In this document: positions 16,560 through 25,447 of the stretch, piece after piece | How the letters are laid out: each line of letters begins with the position of its first letter | Numbering within the stretch: the stretch's first letter is position 1 | Assembly: GCA_007745835.1 (NCBI GenBank) | Contig: CP036424.1 | Span: 3,769,968-3,833,967 of the forward strand | Source of the DNA: Planctomycetes bacterium MalM25 | Lineage (GTDB): Bacteria; Planctomycetota; Planctomycetia; Pirellulales; Lacipirellulaceae | DNA length: 64,000 bases | Direction of reading: 5' to 3' | The notes under the pieces: generated by a model | What the model was told of the DNA's origin: nothing | The model's database searches: none | What the model saw: only the letters and a program-made list of their open reading frames with translations | Position numbers and translations under genes: made by a program

Positions 16560-17237
16560 ATGCCCGATCTCCAAGCCCAAGGCCTGACGAAGAGCTACCC
16601 CACGCCGGGCGAGCCGCTCGTGGTGCTTGAGGGCGTCGATCTGACGGTCTCGCGCGGCGAGAGCCTCGCGGTCGTGGGGCCGAGCGGGAGCGGCAAGAGC
16701 ACCCTGCTGGCGATCCTCGGATCGTTGGATGAACCGACGGCGGGCGGCTACACGCTGGGTGGCGTCGATCCGTTCTCCCTTGGGGAGAAGGAATTGGCCC
16801 GCTTCCGCGCGGCGAGCATCGGCTTCGTCTTCCAGGAGCATTACCTGCTGCCTCAGTGCACGGTGCTCGAGAACGTGCTGACGCCGCTGCTGGCGGACGG
16901 CGCCGCCTCGAGCGACGACGCCGAGCGAGCCGCCACGCTGCTCACACGCGTCGGCCTGGGCGAGCGCCTCACGCACCGGCCCGCGCAGCTCTCCGGCGGC
17001 GAGCGTCAACGGGCGGCGATCGCCCGGGCACTGATCCGCGATCCGCTGCTGCTGCTCGCCGACGAACCGACCGGCGCCCTCGACGCCCGCAACGCCGACG
17101 CCATCGCCGACCTGCTGCTGGAGCTGCAGTCGGGCCGCGAGGGGATGCTGATCTCGGTCACCCACAGCGCCGAGTTCGCGCAGCGGATGGGGCGGGAGAT
17201 GCGTCTGGTGGAAGGGAAGCTCGAAGAAGGGAGATGA
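16560..17237 (+). CDS. ABC transporter ATP-binding protein (LolD/MacB-like)
   Basis: A 225-residue ATPase subunit: Walker [10 protein letters not shown] (about residues 40-48), Q-loop in [18 protein letters not shown], signature [15 protein letters not shown], and Walker [14 protein letters not shown]. The sequence groups with the LolD/MacB/FtsE class that works with FtsX-like permeases in lipoprotein release or efflux. No permease is encoded next to it, so its partner must lie elsewhere. The ATG at 16560 is the natural start. The stop is followed by a purine-rich repeat and then a HEAT-repeat gene. Confidence 0.88.
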   Translation: MPDLQAQGLTKSYPTPGEPLVVLEGVDLTVSRGESLAVVGPSGSGKSTLLAILGSLDEPTAGGYTLGGVDPFSLGEKELARFRAASIGFVFQEHYLLPQCTVLENVLTPLLADGAASSDDAERAATLLTRVGLGERLTHRPAQLSGGERQRAAIARALIRDPLLLLADEPTGALDARNADAIADLLLELQSGREGMLISVTHSAEFAQRMGREMRLVEGKLEEGR

Positions 17238-17317
17238 GGAGATGCGTGGGGATAAGGGGATGGCTGCCTGGCGGGTCGAAGCCAAGCGATCAGGAATCGA
17301 ATAAGGGATCTGGATCA

Positions 17318-17704
17318 ATGGACGCAAACCAACTCGCCGCGGAACTCCTCACGGACGACCCCAGCCGCCGCCGGGAGGCGGCCGACCGCCTCGCGCTGAT
17401 CGGTGAGGAGGCCAAGCCGGCCACCTGCGCCCTGGTCGAAGCGTGCGCGGACGACGACCTGCGTGACCTGTGCGTCGGCGCGCTCGAAGAACTCGGCCCG
17501 CCCCCGGCCACCGCCCTGCCCCGCCTGGCCGAGCTGCTAACGAGCGAGAGCCTCGACGTCGCCTACTGGGCCGCGACCCTCCTGGGCCGCGCCCGCGCCA
17601 ACGCGGCGCCGTACGTGGCGGACCTCCAGCGCGTCGCCAACGACGCCGCGACACCCGAAGTCGTCCGCGACCGGGCGGCGTGGGCGCTACGGAAGATCGG
17701 GTGA
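17318..17704 (+). CDS. Small HEAT-repeat protein
   Basis: A 128-residue all-helical protein. Helix pairs such as RREAADRLALIGEEAKPATCALVEA, LCVGALEELGPPPATALPRLAELL and VAYWAATLLGRARANAAPYVADL are HEAT-repeat units, three to four in total. HEAT arrays bind other proteins; no specific role can be given. The start ATG has AAGGGA eight to thirteen bases upstream. Its 3' end overlaps the 3' end of the convergent esterase gene by 18 bases. Confidence 0.75.
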   Translation: MDANQLAAELLTDDPSRRREAADRLALIGEEAKPATCALVEACADDDLRDLCVGALEELGPPPATALPRLAELLTSESLDVAYWAATLLGRARANAAPYVADLQRVANDAATPEVVRDRAAWALRKIG

Positions 17705-18541
17705 CTCCACGTCCAAGAGATCACGCCACCACGCTCGCAGCGCGTCGCGGGCGGGCAGGTCGTGGAGGGTCCATGCGTCGGTGTGTTCGTGGATCGGCAG
17801 CGGCTGGTAGGTAAAGTTCCCATCGGGGAGGGCTTCGTCGAGGTAGCGCTTGGTCTTGGCGACCGAGCCCTCCTGGCTGATGAACTGGGGGCGGCCAATC
17901 AAGCGTGCTAGGCGCTGGGCCGCAGACGCGCGGTCGCTCGCCGGGTAGTTCCACTCACGGACGCCGTCGTAGTGGCTGTGGCAGATGAAGCCGCACCAGA
18001 GCGCTGCGATGCGGTCGTCGTGCAGGCCAAGGTAGTTGCAGGCGATCGCGCCGCGCGAGAAGCCGGCGAGGACAACCTTCGATTTATCTCCGCCATACTC
18101 GTCGCAAACGCTCTCGACCGCCTCGACACAATAATCGACCGTCGCCTCGACCTCGCCCCACCACCAGCCGCAGTTCTCCCCCTTCGCACGATCGACGTAC
18201 GGCAGACAGAGCCAGATCGCCCCCTCGCCGCCCGTGAGGCCGTAACCGAGGTTGCTCCCCTCGACCGTGCCGGGGCTCGTCTTCCACTGATTGCCGGCGT
18301 ACTCAACGATCACCGGGTAGCTCGCGCCGGGACGCCAATCGGTCGGCAGATAGAGCGTGTGGTGGACCTGCGTCTCAGCGTATGCCGGCAGAGTTTGTCG
18401 AACACGCCTGCCTGGCGCCGGCGCGTCTCGAACGGTCTGAGGCGTTATCAGGTTCTGCGGGAAGTCGTCGAGCTCAACAGCGCGCACCGGGGGGGCTATC
18501 AGCAGCAGACAAACCATGAGTGTTGGCGGACGCATCCCCAT
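17687..18541 (-). CDS. Exported alpha/beta hydrolase (esterase-like)
   Basis: A 284-residue protein with a signal peptide (LMVCLLLIAPPVRA). The nucleophile elbow is GFSRGA near residue 160, and HEHTDAW near the C-terminus could supply the catalytic His. YPVIVEYAGN is the oxyanion-side strand. The type resembles secreted esterases and peptide-hydrolase-like proteins of planctomycetes. Its start lies only three bases after the stop of the HemW-like gene, so the two are probably cotranscribed, though no functional link is obvious. A second ATG two codons later is an equal choice of start. Confidence 0.75.
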   Translation of the reverse strand: MGMRPPTLMVCLLLIAPPVRAVELDDFPQNLITPQTVRDAPAPGRRVRQTLPAYAETQVHHTLYLPTDWRPGASYPVIVEYAGNQWKTSPGTVEGSNLGYGLTGGEGAIWLCLPYVDRAKGENCGWWWGEVEATVDYCVEAVESVCDEYGGDKSKVVLAGFSRGAIACNYLGLHDDRIAALWCGFICHSHYDGVREWNYPASDRASAAQRLARLIGRPQFISQEGSVAKTKRYLDEALPDGNFTYQPLPIHEHTDAWTLHDLPARDALRAWWRDLLDVESPDLP

Positions 18542-18544
18542 CCC

Positions 18545-19858
18545 TCACGTGTACCGCACACCCTGGTGCTCTTCCTCGAAGAACGCCGGCAGCAGCGAGT
18601 CGACCCTTAAGAGGCCGTCGCGGGTGAGTTCGATCCGCTCGCTGTCGAGGCGGGAGACGAGGCCCTCCGCCTGGTAGCCGGTCCAGACGTCGCGCCAGTT
18701 CTCGATAATATCGACGCCGAACTTCTCCCCAAAGTACGCGGGCGGGAGCCAGCCCTTCTTGAGCTGGAGGATCATCTCACGCACCAGCGCCTGGTGCGGC
18801 GTGATGCGGAGCGCGCGACCGAGGGGCAGCTCGCCCCCTTCGAGGGCGCCGAGGTACTGTTCCCACTCGGGCAGGTTCTGGTAGTGCACGCCTGAGGCGT
18901 GGCCGAAGCTCGCGATGCCGGTCGCCAGCAGGTCGCTCCCTTGCCACAGGTTGTCGCGGTAGCTGAACTTCGTGCCGGGGCGGACCATCGTGTAGGCGCT
19001 CGATTGCTCGTAGCCCGCGGCGGCGAGCTGGTCGAACGCCCAGGCGAGCCAGTCCCGTTTCTGCTGCCAGCTGGCGATCGGCGACTCCTCGCCCGCCAGC
19101 ACCCCTTTGGAGATGACCGTGTTGTACGGCAGCTCCATCTGGTAGATCGTCACGCTGCCCGGGTTCATGGCGATCACCCGGCGGACGGCGTCCTCCCATT
19201 TGGCGGTCGTGTCGCCCGCCATGCCGCTGATCAGATCGACGTTCACGGAGTCGAAGCCGGCCGCCTCGATCCAGGGCCAGGCGCGATCGATCTCCATCGA
19301 CTCGTGCGCGCGGCCGTTGTCGCGGAGGATCTTGTCGTCGAAGTGCTCGACGCCCAGACTCAATCGCGTGACGCCGATCTCCTTGAGCGTGCCGACCTTC
19401 GCCTCGCTGAGGGTGCCCGGCTCGCACTCGAAGGTGACCTCCTCGGTGAGGGACCAGTCGATGTTCGCCCGCAGTCGATCGACGAGGCGCGTGAGCTGCC
19501 GGCTGGAGAGGAACGAGGGCGTCCCCCCGCCGAAGTAGACGAAGCGGAAGGGCCGGCCCCCCATGATCGGTTGCTGGCTGACCAGCTCGATCTCCTTGGA
19601 GAGGGCGGCGAGGTAGCGCTCGACCTCCTGGCCGTTCTTGTCGGTGAAGACCTTGAAGTAGCAGAACTTGCACCGCTTCCGGCAGAACGGCAGGTGCAGG
19701 TAGAGCCCCAAGGGCGCCACTTCTCCAGACGCCGGGGCAACCGGCGGCGAGCCGAGCGCCTCAGCCACTTCCCCAACCGCCTCCTTCGACCACTGCGAGA
19801 AGGGGGGGTAGTTGCTGATGAAGTAGGAGCCGACTTCAGTCTTGGTGGATTCTGCCAT
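18545..19858 (-). CDS. HemW/coproporphyrinogen-oxidase-like radical SAM enzyme
   Basis: A 437-residue radical SAM protein. The cluster motif is C59-RKR-C63-KF-C66 in LPFCRKRCKFCYF, followed by FVYFGGGTPSFLSSRQL and the SAM-binding ECEPGTL, all typical of the HemN/HemW family. Like HemW it lacks the extra Cys of true HemN. HemW acts as a haem chaperone, while HemN decarboxylates coproporphyrinogen III without oxygen; sequence alone does not separate these for planctomycete members. The C-terminal winged-helix-like HemN_C region is present. It leads an apparent two-gene unit with the esterase. Confidence 0.8.
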   Translation of the reverse strand: MAESTKTEVGSYFISNYPPFSQWSKEAVGEVAEALGSPPVAPASGEVAPLGLYLHLPFCRKRCKFCYFKVFTDKNGQEVERYLAALSKEIELVSQQPIMGGRPFRFVYFGGGTPSFLSSRQLTRLVDRLRANIDWSLTEEVTFECEPGTLSEAKVGTLKEIGVTRLSLGVEHFDDKILRDNGRAHESMEIDRAWPWIEAAGFDSVNVDLISGMAGDTTAKWEDAVRRVIAMNPGSVTIYQMELPYNTVISKGVLAGEESPIASWQQKRDWLAWAFDQLAAAGYEQSSAYTMVRPGTKFSYRDNLWQGSDLLATGIASFGHASGVHYQNLPEWEQYLGALEGGELPLGRALRITPHQALVREMILQLKKGWLPPAYFGEKFGVDIIENWRDVWTGYQAEGLVSRLDSERIELTRDGLLRVDSLLPAFFEEEHQGVRYT

Positions 19859-19871
19859 GGAAGGATTCTAG

Positions 19872-19979
19872 CCGCAGATGGACGCAGATGGACGCGGATC
19901 AGGCCCGTAGGGCCGCCGACATGATAGCCCAGGGCAACGCCCTGGGTGGAGCCATCCCAGGGCGTTGCCCTGGGCTATC
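19872..19979. repeat. Two repeat elements, including a perfect 24-bp-arm palindrome
   Basis: At 19872-19901 is CCGCAGATGGACGCAGATGG and following, a family also at 36379-36408 and 36760-36791. At 19923-19979 two perfectly inverted 24-base arms (19923-19946, 19956-19979; core AGCCCAGGGCAACGCCCTGGG-like) enclose nine bases. The stop codon of the next minus-strand gene (19975-19977) lies inside the right arm. A relative of the second element is at 25311-25444. Confidence 0.85.
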
Positions 19980-21201
19980 GTCCGACGCCCCCTTGGGGCT
20001 TACCAAAGGCGTAGAGCAGCCCGTCGGTCGAGCCGATGAGCACGACGCCGTCGGACGCGGCGGGCGCGGCGAGGAAGCCGCCGCCGAGGTGGTCGCTCCA
20101 GACCGTTTCGCCCGTCGCCGCGTCGAGCAGCATCAGGCGGCCGCGTGTGGTGGCGATCAGCACCCGACCGCCGGCCAGCGCCAGCGGCGAGGCCTCCACG
20201 CGGCTGCGGGTGCGGGCTCGCCAAACGGGTTCGCCGTCGGCGGGTCTGAGGGCGTAGACCGTCTTCGCCTGGTTCGCGTAGACGATCGCGTCGGGCGTTA
20301 GGGCCGCGGCGGTGCGGACGCCCTGCCCCGCCTTGGGGTCGTCGTACGTCCATTTCACGGCCGGCTGGCTCGGATCGGAGGCGTCGACCGCGAGGAACGT
20401 CCCCTCCTCAGCGCCGAAGTAGGCGACACCGTCCGCGACGGCGGCCGTGTTGCCGGTCGGCCCACCGATGTCGCAATCGCCGGCCTTCTCGCCGGTCGCC
20501 ACGTTGAGCGTGTGCAGCTTGCCGTCGCAGCCGGCGAGCAGGGCGTGGCCGTTGACGACCGTCGGCGCGCAGCGCAGCGGCGCCTCGATGGTGAAAGACC
20601 AACGCTCGTCGCCCGTCGCCGCGTCGAGCGCGTAGAGGTTTCCCGCTTCGGTCGGGATGAGGACGAGCCCCTCGTGGACGATCGGCCCGCCGAAGACCTC
20701 GGCCCCCGCTTCGAAGGTCCAGCGCACCTCGCCATCGGCTCGCTTAAAGCAACGGACGAGTCCATCGGCGTCGGGCAGTACGAAGGCGTCGCCGGCGACC
20801 GCGCCGGTCGAGAGATAGAACGTGTCCTCGGCCTGTCGCCGCCACACACGCGAGCCGTCGGAGAGCTTCACCGCGTGCGCGGCGCCGTCGGCGTCGCCGA
20901 AGTAGGCCACGCCGCCGATGACGACCGGCGTCGTCTCGAGGCTCGCGCCCTCGGCGTCGTAGGTCCACAGGAGCTTGGGCTCGTCGGGCAACGCGACCTC
21001 GGTCGCGCCGGTCGAATCGGCGCCGCCCCGGACGAAGGGCCAATCGGCCTTGGCTGCGGGGATAACGAGGAGCATCGCAATAAGAAGCCAAGCCGCAGAG
21101 AGGGCAGACTCCCTCCCCCTTCGGGGGAGGGTTGGGGTGGGGGCGCGCCGGGTACCCGCTTCACCCCCACCCTGGCCCTGCCCCGAGGGGGGAGGGAACA
21201 C
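19975..21201 (-). CDS. Exported PQQ-like beta-propeller protein
   Basis: The protein is made of repeated PQQ-like blades (GVAYFGDADGAAHAVKLSDG, LVLIPTEAGNLYALDAATGD, HALLAGCDGKLHTLNVATGE and later ones), forming a beta-propeller like BamB. The mature part starts with DWPFVRGG after the signal core WLLIAMLLVIPAAKA. The start is uncertain: an ATG at 21075 lies inside the signal core and would leave too short a signal peptide, while the GTG at 21201 or an ATG at 21276 require translating a palindromic repeat (21111-21196). The repeat therefore appears to have inserted at the N-terminus. The final codons are also in a repeat. It is likely periplasmic; ligand unknown. Confidence 0.75.
   Translation of the reverse strand: MFPPPSGQGQGGGEAGTRRAPTPTLPRRGRESALSAAWLLIAMLLVIPAAKADWPFVRGGADSTGATEVALPDEPKLLWTYDAEGASLETTPVVIGGVAYFGDADGAAHAVKLSDGSRVWRRQAEDTFYLSTGAVAGDAFVLPDADGLVRCFKRADGEVRWTFEAGAEVFGGPIVHEGLVLIPTEAGNLYALDAATGDERWSFTIEAPLRCAPTVVNGHALLAGCDGKLHTLNVATGEKAGDCDIGGPTGNTAAVADGVAYFGAEEGTFLAVDASDPSQPAVKWTYDDPKAGQGVRTAAALTPDAIVYANQAKTVYALRPADGEPVWRARTRSRVEASPLALAGGRVLIATTRGRLMLLDAATGETVWSDHLGGGFLAAPAASDGVVLIGSTDGLLYAFGKPQGGVGR
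21111..21196. repeat. Palindromic repeat, CCCTCCCC...GGGTACCC family (copy C)
   Basis: Same architecture as copy A: end hairpins with GGGGGAGGG and central GGGTACCC with GGGGTGGGGG/CCCCCACCC arms. It sits between the iron alcohol dehydrogenase stop and the signal-peptide core of the PQQ protein. Confidence 0.85.
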
Positions 21202-21241
21202 GCTCTCCGTGTCTTCGCGTCTCCGCGCGAGACAATCCACC

Positions 21242-22402
21242 TCAGAAAGCCGCTTCGTAGAGTCGCAGGTAATCATCGGCGTGCATCTCGACCGGGTTGA
21301 AACCGCCGACCCACTGCTCCGCGGCGGCGGCGGCCAGTTCGCTCAGGCGATCGCGTTCGACGCCCAGCTCCTCCAGTCTACCCTTCAGCCCCGCCTCGCG
21401 GGCGATGCCCGACAGGCAGAGGGCGAGTTGCTCGACCGCCGCCTCGGGGTCGAACGGTTCGAGCGGGTCGATGACCGACTGCAGTTCCGTGTAGGCGAGC
21501 TGGCATCCTTCGTTCTGCGAGGCGTTGTGCCGGACGACGTGCGGCAGCATGAGCCCGACCGCCTCGCCGTGGACGATGCCGTAAGCGGCCGTGAGCGGGT
21601 TCGCCAGCGCGTGGGCGGCGCCGAGCATCGAGTTCTCGATCGCCAAGCCAGCCAGACAAGCGCCCTGCTGCACCCAGCCGCGCGCCGCCAGGTCGCCCGG
21701 CTCCTCGAGCACGCGGCGGAAGCCCTCGACCAGCAGACGCCACGCCTCGCGGCTGAAGGCGAGAGACACCTGGTTCCGCTTGCTCGTGACGAGCGTTTCG
21801 ACCGTGTGGGCGATCGCGTCGACGCCGGTGAGCGCCGTCACGCGTAGCGGCTGGGTGAGCGTCAGCTCCGGGTCGAGCACCGCCAGGCGGAAGGCGGCCC
21901 GCTTATCGCCGCACGCCATTTTGACGTGCGTTTCGGCGTCGGAGATGAGCGCGAACGACTGCGCCTCGCTGCCGGTGCCGGCTGTGGTGGGGACGGCGGC
22001 CATCGGCAGCATCGGGCCGGTCGCCTTGCCGACGCCCCAGTAGTCCTGCATCCGCCCGCCGCACGAGTGGACGAAGTTGATCCCCTTCGCGCAGTCCATG
22101 CTGCTGCCGCCGCCGATCGCGACGATCGCATCGGGCGCGAAATCCTTCGCCACCGCGACACCGCGATCGACGTTATCGGTCGTCGGGTTTTCTTGCACAC
22201 CATCGAAGACGAGCGACTCGATCCCCGCCGCCGCGAGCAGATCAACGCCCCGCTGGGTGTGCCCCGCCTGGACGATGCCCGGATCCGAGACGACCAACGC
22301 CCGCCGCACCCCGCCGATCGCCGCGGTGAATTCGCCCAACTCCGCCACCCGGCCGGGGCCGTAGACGATGCGCGTCGGGCAGTTGAAATCGAAGTCGTGC
22401 AT
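21242..22402 (-). CDS. Iron-containing alcohol dehydrogenase
   Basis: A 386-residue group III dehydrogenase. GGGSSMDCAKGINF at about residues 97-110 is the nucleotide-binding motif; TTAGTGSEAQSFALIS follows; and the metal-binding region is GVDAIAHTVE plus GAAHALANPLTAAYGIVHGEAVGLMLPHVV with its His residues. It reduces aldehydes to alcohols, or the reverse, with NAD(P)H. It is 47 bases downstream of the sulfatase and in line with the LuxE/LuxC-like pair, whose aldehyde product it could reduce. That link is inference. A minimal CCCTCCCC hairpin (22413-22433) lies just before the start. Confidence 0.9.
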   Translation of the reverse strand: MHDFDFNCPTRIVYGPGRVAELGEFTAAIGGVRRALVVSDPGIVQAGHTQRGVDLLAAAGIESLVFDGVQENPTTDNVDRGVAVAKDFAPDAIVAIGGGSSMDCAKGINFVHSCGGRMQDYWGVGKATGPMLPMAAVPTTAGTGSEAQSFALISDAETHVKMACGDKRAAFRLAVLDPELTLTQPLRVTALTGVDAIAHTVETLVTSKRNQVSLAFSREAWRLLVEGFRRVLEEPGDLAARGWVQQGACLAGLAIENSMLGAAHALANPLTAAYGIVHGEAVGLMLPHVVRHNASQNEGCQLAYTELQSVIDPLEPFDPEAAVEQLALCLSGIAREAGLKGRLEELGVERDRLSELAAAAAEQWVGGFNPVEMHADDYLRLYEAAF

Positions 22403-22449
22403 TTAGTGTTTTCCCTCCCCCTCGGGGGGAGGGAAGATGCTGGTAGGTG

Positions 22450-23823
22450 CTAATCCTTCTTCGGCCAGCTAAGACGCCCCGGGAAGCGGGTCGGTTTCAT
22501 CTGGTCCGCCCACGCCGTGGCGTCGGCGCTGAGCTCTTCGGTTCGTTCTTTGCGGCGGTCGGCGAGGTTGTCCGCTTCGGACAGGTCGGCGTCGAGGTCG
22601 AAGAGCATCGTCCGCTTCTTGCCCACGATCAGCTTGTCCGCCCCGCGGCGAGTGGCGAGGGTGGTCTGGCCACCCCACTGCCAGAACAGCTGATCGTGCG
22701 GGGCGCCCTGCGCCTCGCCCGTCACGTAGGGCGTGAGATCGACGCCGTCGAGCGGCTTGTTGGGGGTGACGCCCGTGAGGGCGACCATCGTCGCGAAGAC
22801 GTCGAGCGAGATGACCGGCTGGTCGTAATCGACCCCGGCTGGGAACGTGCCGGTCCACCGCGCGGCGAACGGGACACGGACGCCCCCCTCGAAGGGCGTC
22901 CCCTTCGAGCCACGCAATGGCTTGTTACTCGAGGCGTTACTGGTGGCGCCGCCGTTGTCCGAAAAGAAGACGACGAGGGTCCGCTCCTCGATGCCGTACT
23001 CGGCGACCTTCTCGAGCACGCGGCCGACGCCGTCGTCCACGGCGCTGACCATCGCGGCGTAGGTGCGGCGTTTCTTGCCTTCGATGTGCTTGAAGCGGTC
23101 GAGGTACTTCTTCGTCGCCTGCATCGGCGTGTGCGGCGCGTTGTAGGCCAGGTAGAGGAAGAAGGGCTCGTCGTGCCGGCGATCGACGAAGTCGGCCGCG
23201 GCGTCAGAGAGTTCGTCGGTCAGGTAGTCGTCGATCTCGACGATCTCGTCGTTCCGCCGGAGCTTGGTCCGGTACCACTGGCCGACCTTGGTGATCTCCG
23301 AGAAGTCTTGCAGGGTGAGCTGCTCGGGGAAGTACTGGTGGCCGCCCGACAGGAAGCCGAAGAACTCGTCAAAGCCGCGTTGTCGGGGGCGTAGTGAGGG
23401 GTGGGTGCCGAGGTGCCACTTGCCGACCGCCATGCTGGTGTAGCCGGCGGGACGCAGCGTCTCGGCGAGAGTGGCCTCGTCGAGCGGGACGCCGGCGAGC
23501 TCGTTGCTCGGGTCGAGCGTCGGGTTCATGTTGAAACCGAATCGCCCCTGGTAGCGCCCCGTGATGAACCCGGCGCGGCTCGGACCGCAGACCGAGAAGC
23601 TGACGTAGCCGTTCGTGAAGCGGACGCCCTCTTCGGCGATCGAGTCGAGGTGGGGCGTCGGGATGTCTTGGCAACCGTTGAAGCCGACGTCCTCATAGCC
23701 CTGGTCGTCGGTGACGATCAGGATCAGGTTCGGCGGACGCTCCGCGTGGCTCACCGACGAGGCCGAGACGAACAGCACCGCGGCAAGCAGTGCGAGATGG
23801 GCAAGGGTCGGCTTAGCGGTCAT
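22450..23823 (-). CDS. Secreted sulfatase
   Basis: A 457-residue type I sulfatase with a signal peptide (LALLAAVLFVSASSVSHA). The metal ligands DD at residues 39-40 and the formylglycine motif C79-G-P-S-R are intact, so the enzyme should be active once Cys79 is modified. KWHLGTHPSLRPRQRGFDEFFGF and FFLYLAYNAPHTPMQATKKYLDRF are further family blocks. Such enzymes remove sulfate esters from polysaccharides or other esters; the gene is single rather than in a sulfatase cluster. The ATG at 23823 gives a normal signal peptide; the open frame upstream is not coding. Confidence 0.9.
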   Translation of the reverse strand: MTAKPTLAHLALLAAVLFVSASSVSHAERPPNLILIVTDDQGYEDVGFNGCQDIPTPHLDSIAEEGVRFTNGYVSFSVCGPSRAGFITGRYQGRFGFNMNPTLDPSNELAGVPLDEATLAETLRPAGYTSMAVGKWHLGTHPSLRPRQRGFDEFFGFLSGGHQYFPEQLTLQDFSEITKVGQWYRTKLRRNDEIVEIDDYLTDELSDAAADFVDRRHDEPFFLYLAYNAPHTPMQATKKYLDRFKHIEGKKRRTYAAMVSAVDDGVGRVLEKVAEYGIEERTLVVFFSDNGGATSNASSNKPLRGSKGTPFEGGVRVPFAARWTGTFPAGVDYDQPVISLDVFATMVALTGVTPNKPLDGVDLTPYVTGEAQGAPHDQLFWQWGGQTTLATRRGADKLIVGKKRTMLFDLDADLSEADNLADRRKERTEELSADATAWADQMKPTRFPGRLSWPKKD

Positions 23824-23885
23824 GGTGCATCCGCGAAAGGAGAAGAGAGGGGGGCTACCAGAGAGCGGGGAACAACCGGCCGGCG

Positions 23886-25304
23886 TCACGCGAGCTGCAA
23901 CGCCCGGCTGCGGTAGAGGAACTCGATCAGGTTCCCCTCGTGCGGCTGCAGCCAGTCGACCTGAGGCGTGGGGATCGGGCCGAGGTTCAGGCGATCGATG
24001 TCGATCGAGTTGATCAGGTCGCTGCGGAACGCCTCGTCGTTGGTGATGGCGGAGCAGATGAGCGTCGGACCGATCGCCCGCAGCATCTGGTCCTGCGGGC
24101 ACTCGACGACGTTCACCATCGGGAACATCTGCTCCTTGTTGCGGGTCTCGCTCTGGTGCGACGCGTGGTGCATCACCACCGGCCGCAGGTAAGCGACCGG
24201 GTCGCGTTCCACCAGGCGGTCGCCGTATGCCTGGGTGACGTGGGTCACGCCGTCGGCCTTCGCGTCGTTCTCGATCGAACCCCAGATCGCCGGCGCGGCG
24301 CCGGGGATGGTGAACGCGGCGAGGCCCGCCTCGTCGTTGTCGGGGGGGAGGACCTCGATCGGACCGAGCTTTGCCGCGACCGCCTCGGCGATCTCCTTGG
24401 AGTGACGCGGGGCGTAGATGCTGCTGGCGTTCAGGCAGCTGCGTCCGCCGTTGCGGTAGACGCTGTCGACCATCAGGTCGACGTGCTGCTCCCAATCATC
24501 CACGCAGTCCTCGCCCAGCAGCACCTTCGAGTAGCCCGGGCCGTGGACCTGCACCCTCTCGTTGCCCGCGTACTGATCGACTGTCTGGGGACCGCCGAAG
24601 ATCATCGCCCGCCGGCAGCTGCCGAGGATCGCCCCGCCGATGTCCGAGCCGGCGCCGTTGTACAGGCAGAAGACCTCGGGCGGGATGCCCGCCTCGGTCA
24701 TGGCGGCGAAGACGCGGTACGGCGTCCACGGCTCGCTGCTTCCCGGCTTGAGGACGAGGCCCATCTGCAACGCGATGACCGGCAGCCACAGCGTGTGCAC
24801 ACCGGGCGAGTTGCTCGGCAACACGGCCCCCAGGGCGTCGCACGTCGCCTGGTAGCTGACCGTCACCCCCCTGCCCTCTTCGCCATACCCGCGGGCGAGG
24901 AGGTCGAGCGAGAGTCCGCGGGTCAGGCAGTCGAGGATCTGGTCGATGTTCTTCAGCACGAACGCGTTCTTCGCGACGTTCGCCCGGCACATGCTGACCG
25001 GCATGCCGGTCGTGGCCGATTGCTGCGCAATAAAGTCGTCGGGCGTCTGCACGCCATCGCCGATCGGCAGCGTGCCGTTCTCAAACAGCTCGCCCGCCTT
25101 CTTCAGTCGATCGACCAGCTCGGCGGGCGGGATCGCCTGCAATGCCTTGCGGGCGTACTTCGCCTTCTTCGCGTCGCGCTGGATGATGCCCCCGCCGACG
25201 GCGTGGACCCGCGCGACCGGCTCGCCCGTGTAGAAGTGCTTAACTTCCTCGACGTCGAGCGACTCGTACGGCTTGCCCCAGCGGATGGATTTAAGTTCGA
25301 TCAT
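23886..25304 (-). CDS. LuxC-like acyl-CoA/acyl-protein reductase (aldehyde dehydrogenase superfamily)
   Basis: A 472-residue ALDH-fold protein. The cofactor region is VLPSNSPGVHTLWLPVIALQ and GLVLKPGSSEPWTP, and the catalytic Cys is most likely Cys290 in NGGRSCLNASS. The pattern fits the LuxC-type acyl reductases, which take an acyl thioester from a partner ligase and reduce it to the aldehyde with NAD(P)H. The partner would be the LuxE-like gene just upstream (143 bases away, separated by a repeat). ATG 25304 is chosen because the frame further upstream runs into that repeat. Downstream are the sulfatase (62 bases away) and iron alcohol dehydrogenase on the same strand. Confidence 0.8.
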   Translation of the reverse strand: MIELKSIRWGKPYESLDVEEVKHFYTGEPVARVHAVGGGIIQRDAKKAKYARKALQAIPPAELVDRLKKAGELFENGTLPIGDGVQTPDDFIAQQSATTGMPVSMCRANVAKNAFVLKNIDQILDCLTRGLSLDLLARGYGEEGRGVTVSYQATCDALGAVLPSNSPGVHTLWLPVIALQMGLVLKPGSSEPWTPYRVFAAMTEAGIPPEVFCLYNGAGSDIGGAILGSCRRAMIFGGPQTVDQYAGNERVQVHGPGYSKVLLGEDCVDDWEQHVDLMVDSVYRNGGRSCLNASSIYAPRHSKEIAEAVAAKLGPIEVLPPDNDEAGLAAFTIPGAAPAIWGSIENDAKADGVTHVTQAYGDRLVERDPVAYLRPVVMHHASHQSETRNKEQMFPMVNVVECPQDQMLRAIGPTLICSAITNDEAFRSDLINSIDIDRLNLGPIPTPQVDWLQPHEGNLIEFLYRSRALQLA

Positions 25305-25310
25305 GGCTTG

Positions 25311-25444
25311 AGGCCTGTAAGGCCGTCGGATGATAGCCCAGGGCATCGCCCTGGGGGCATTCGGGAATTTCAACGTGTTGAAAGGGCGTCACCCCGATCC
25401 CCAGGGCGTTGCCCTGGGCTTTCGTCTGGTTGGCCTTTCAGGCC
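25311..25444. repeat. AGCCCAGGGC...GCCCTGGGCT palindrome with outer GGCCT arms
   Basis: Arms at about 25332-25356 and 25399-25423 are near-inverse, and AGGCCTGTAAGGCC at 25311-25324 and GGCCTTTCAGGCC at 25432-25444 form small outer palindromes. The element fills nearly all of the spacer between the LuxE-like and LuxC-like genes and is a larger relative of the one at 19923-19979. Confidence 0.8.
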
Positions 25445-25447
25445 AAG

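Noticed and set aside
25332-25423. Palindrome between the LuxE- and LuxC-like genes considered as a terminator
   Set aside because: It has no T run on the minus strand and belongs to a dispersed repeat family, so it does not by itself argue that the two genes are separate transcripts.
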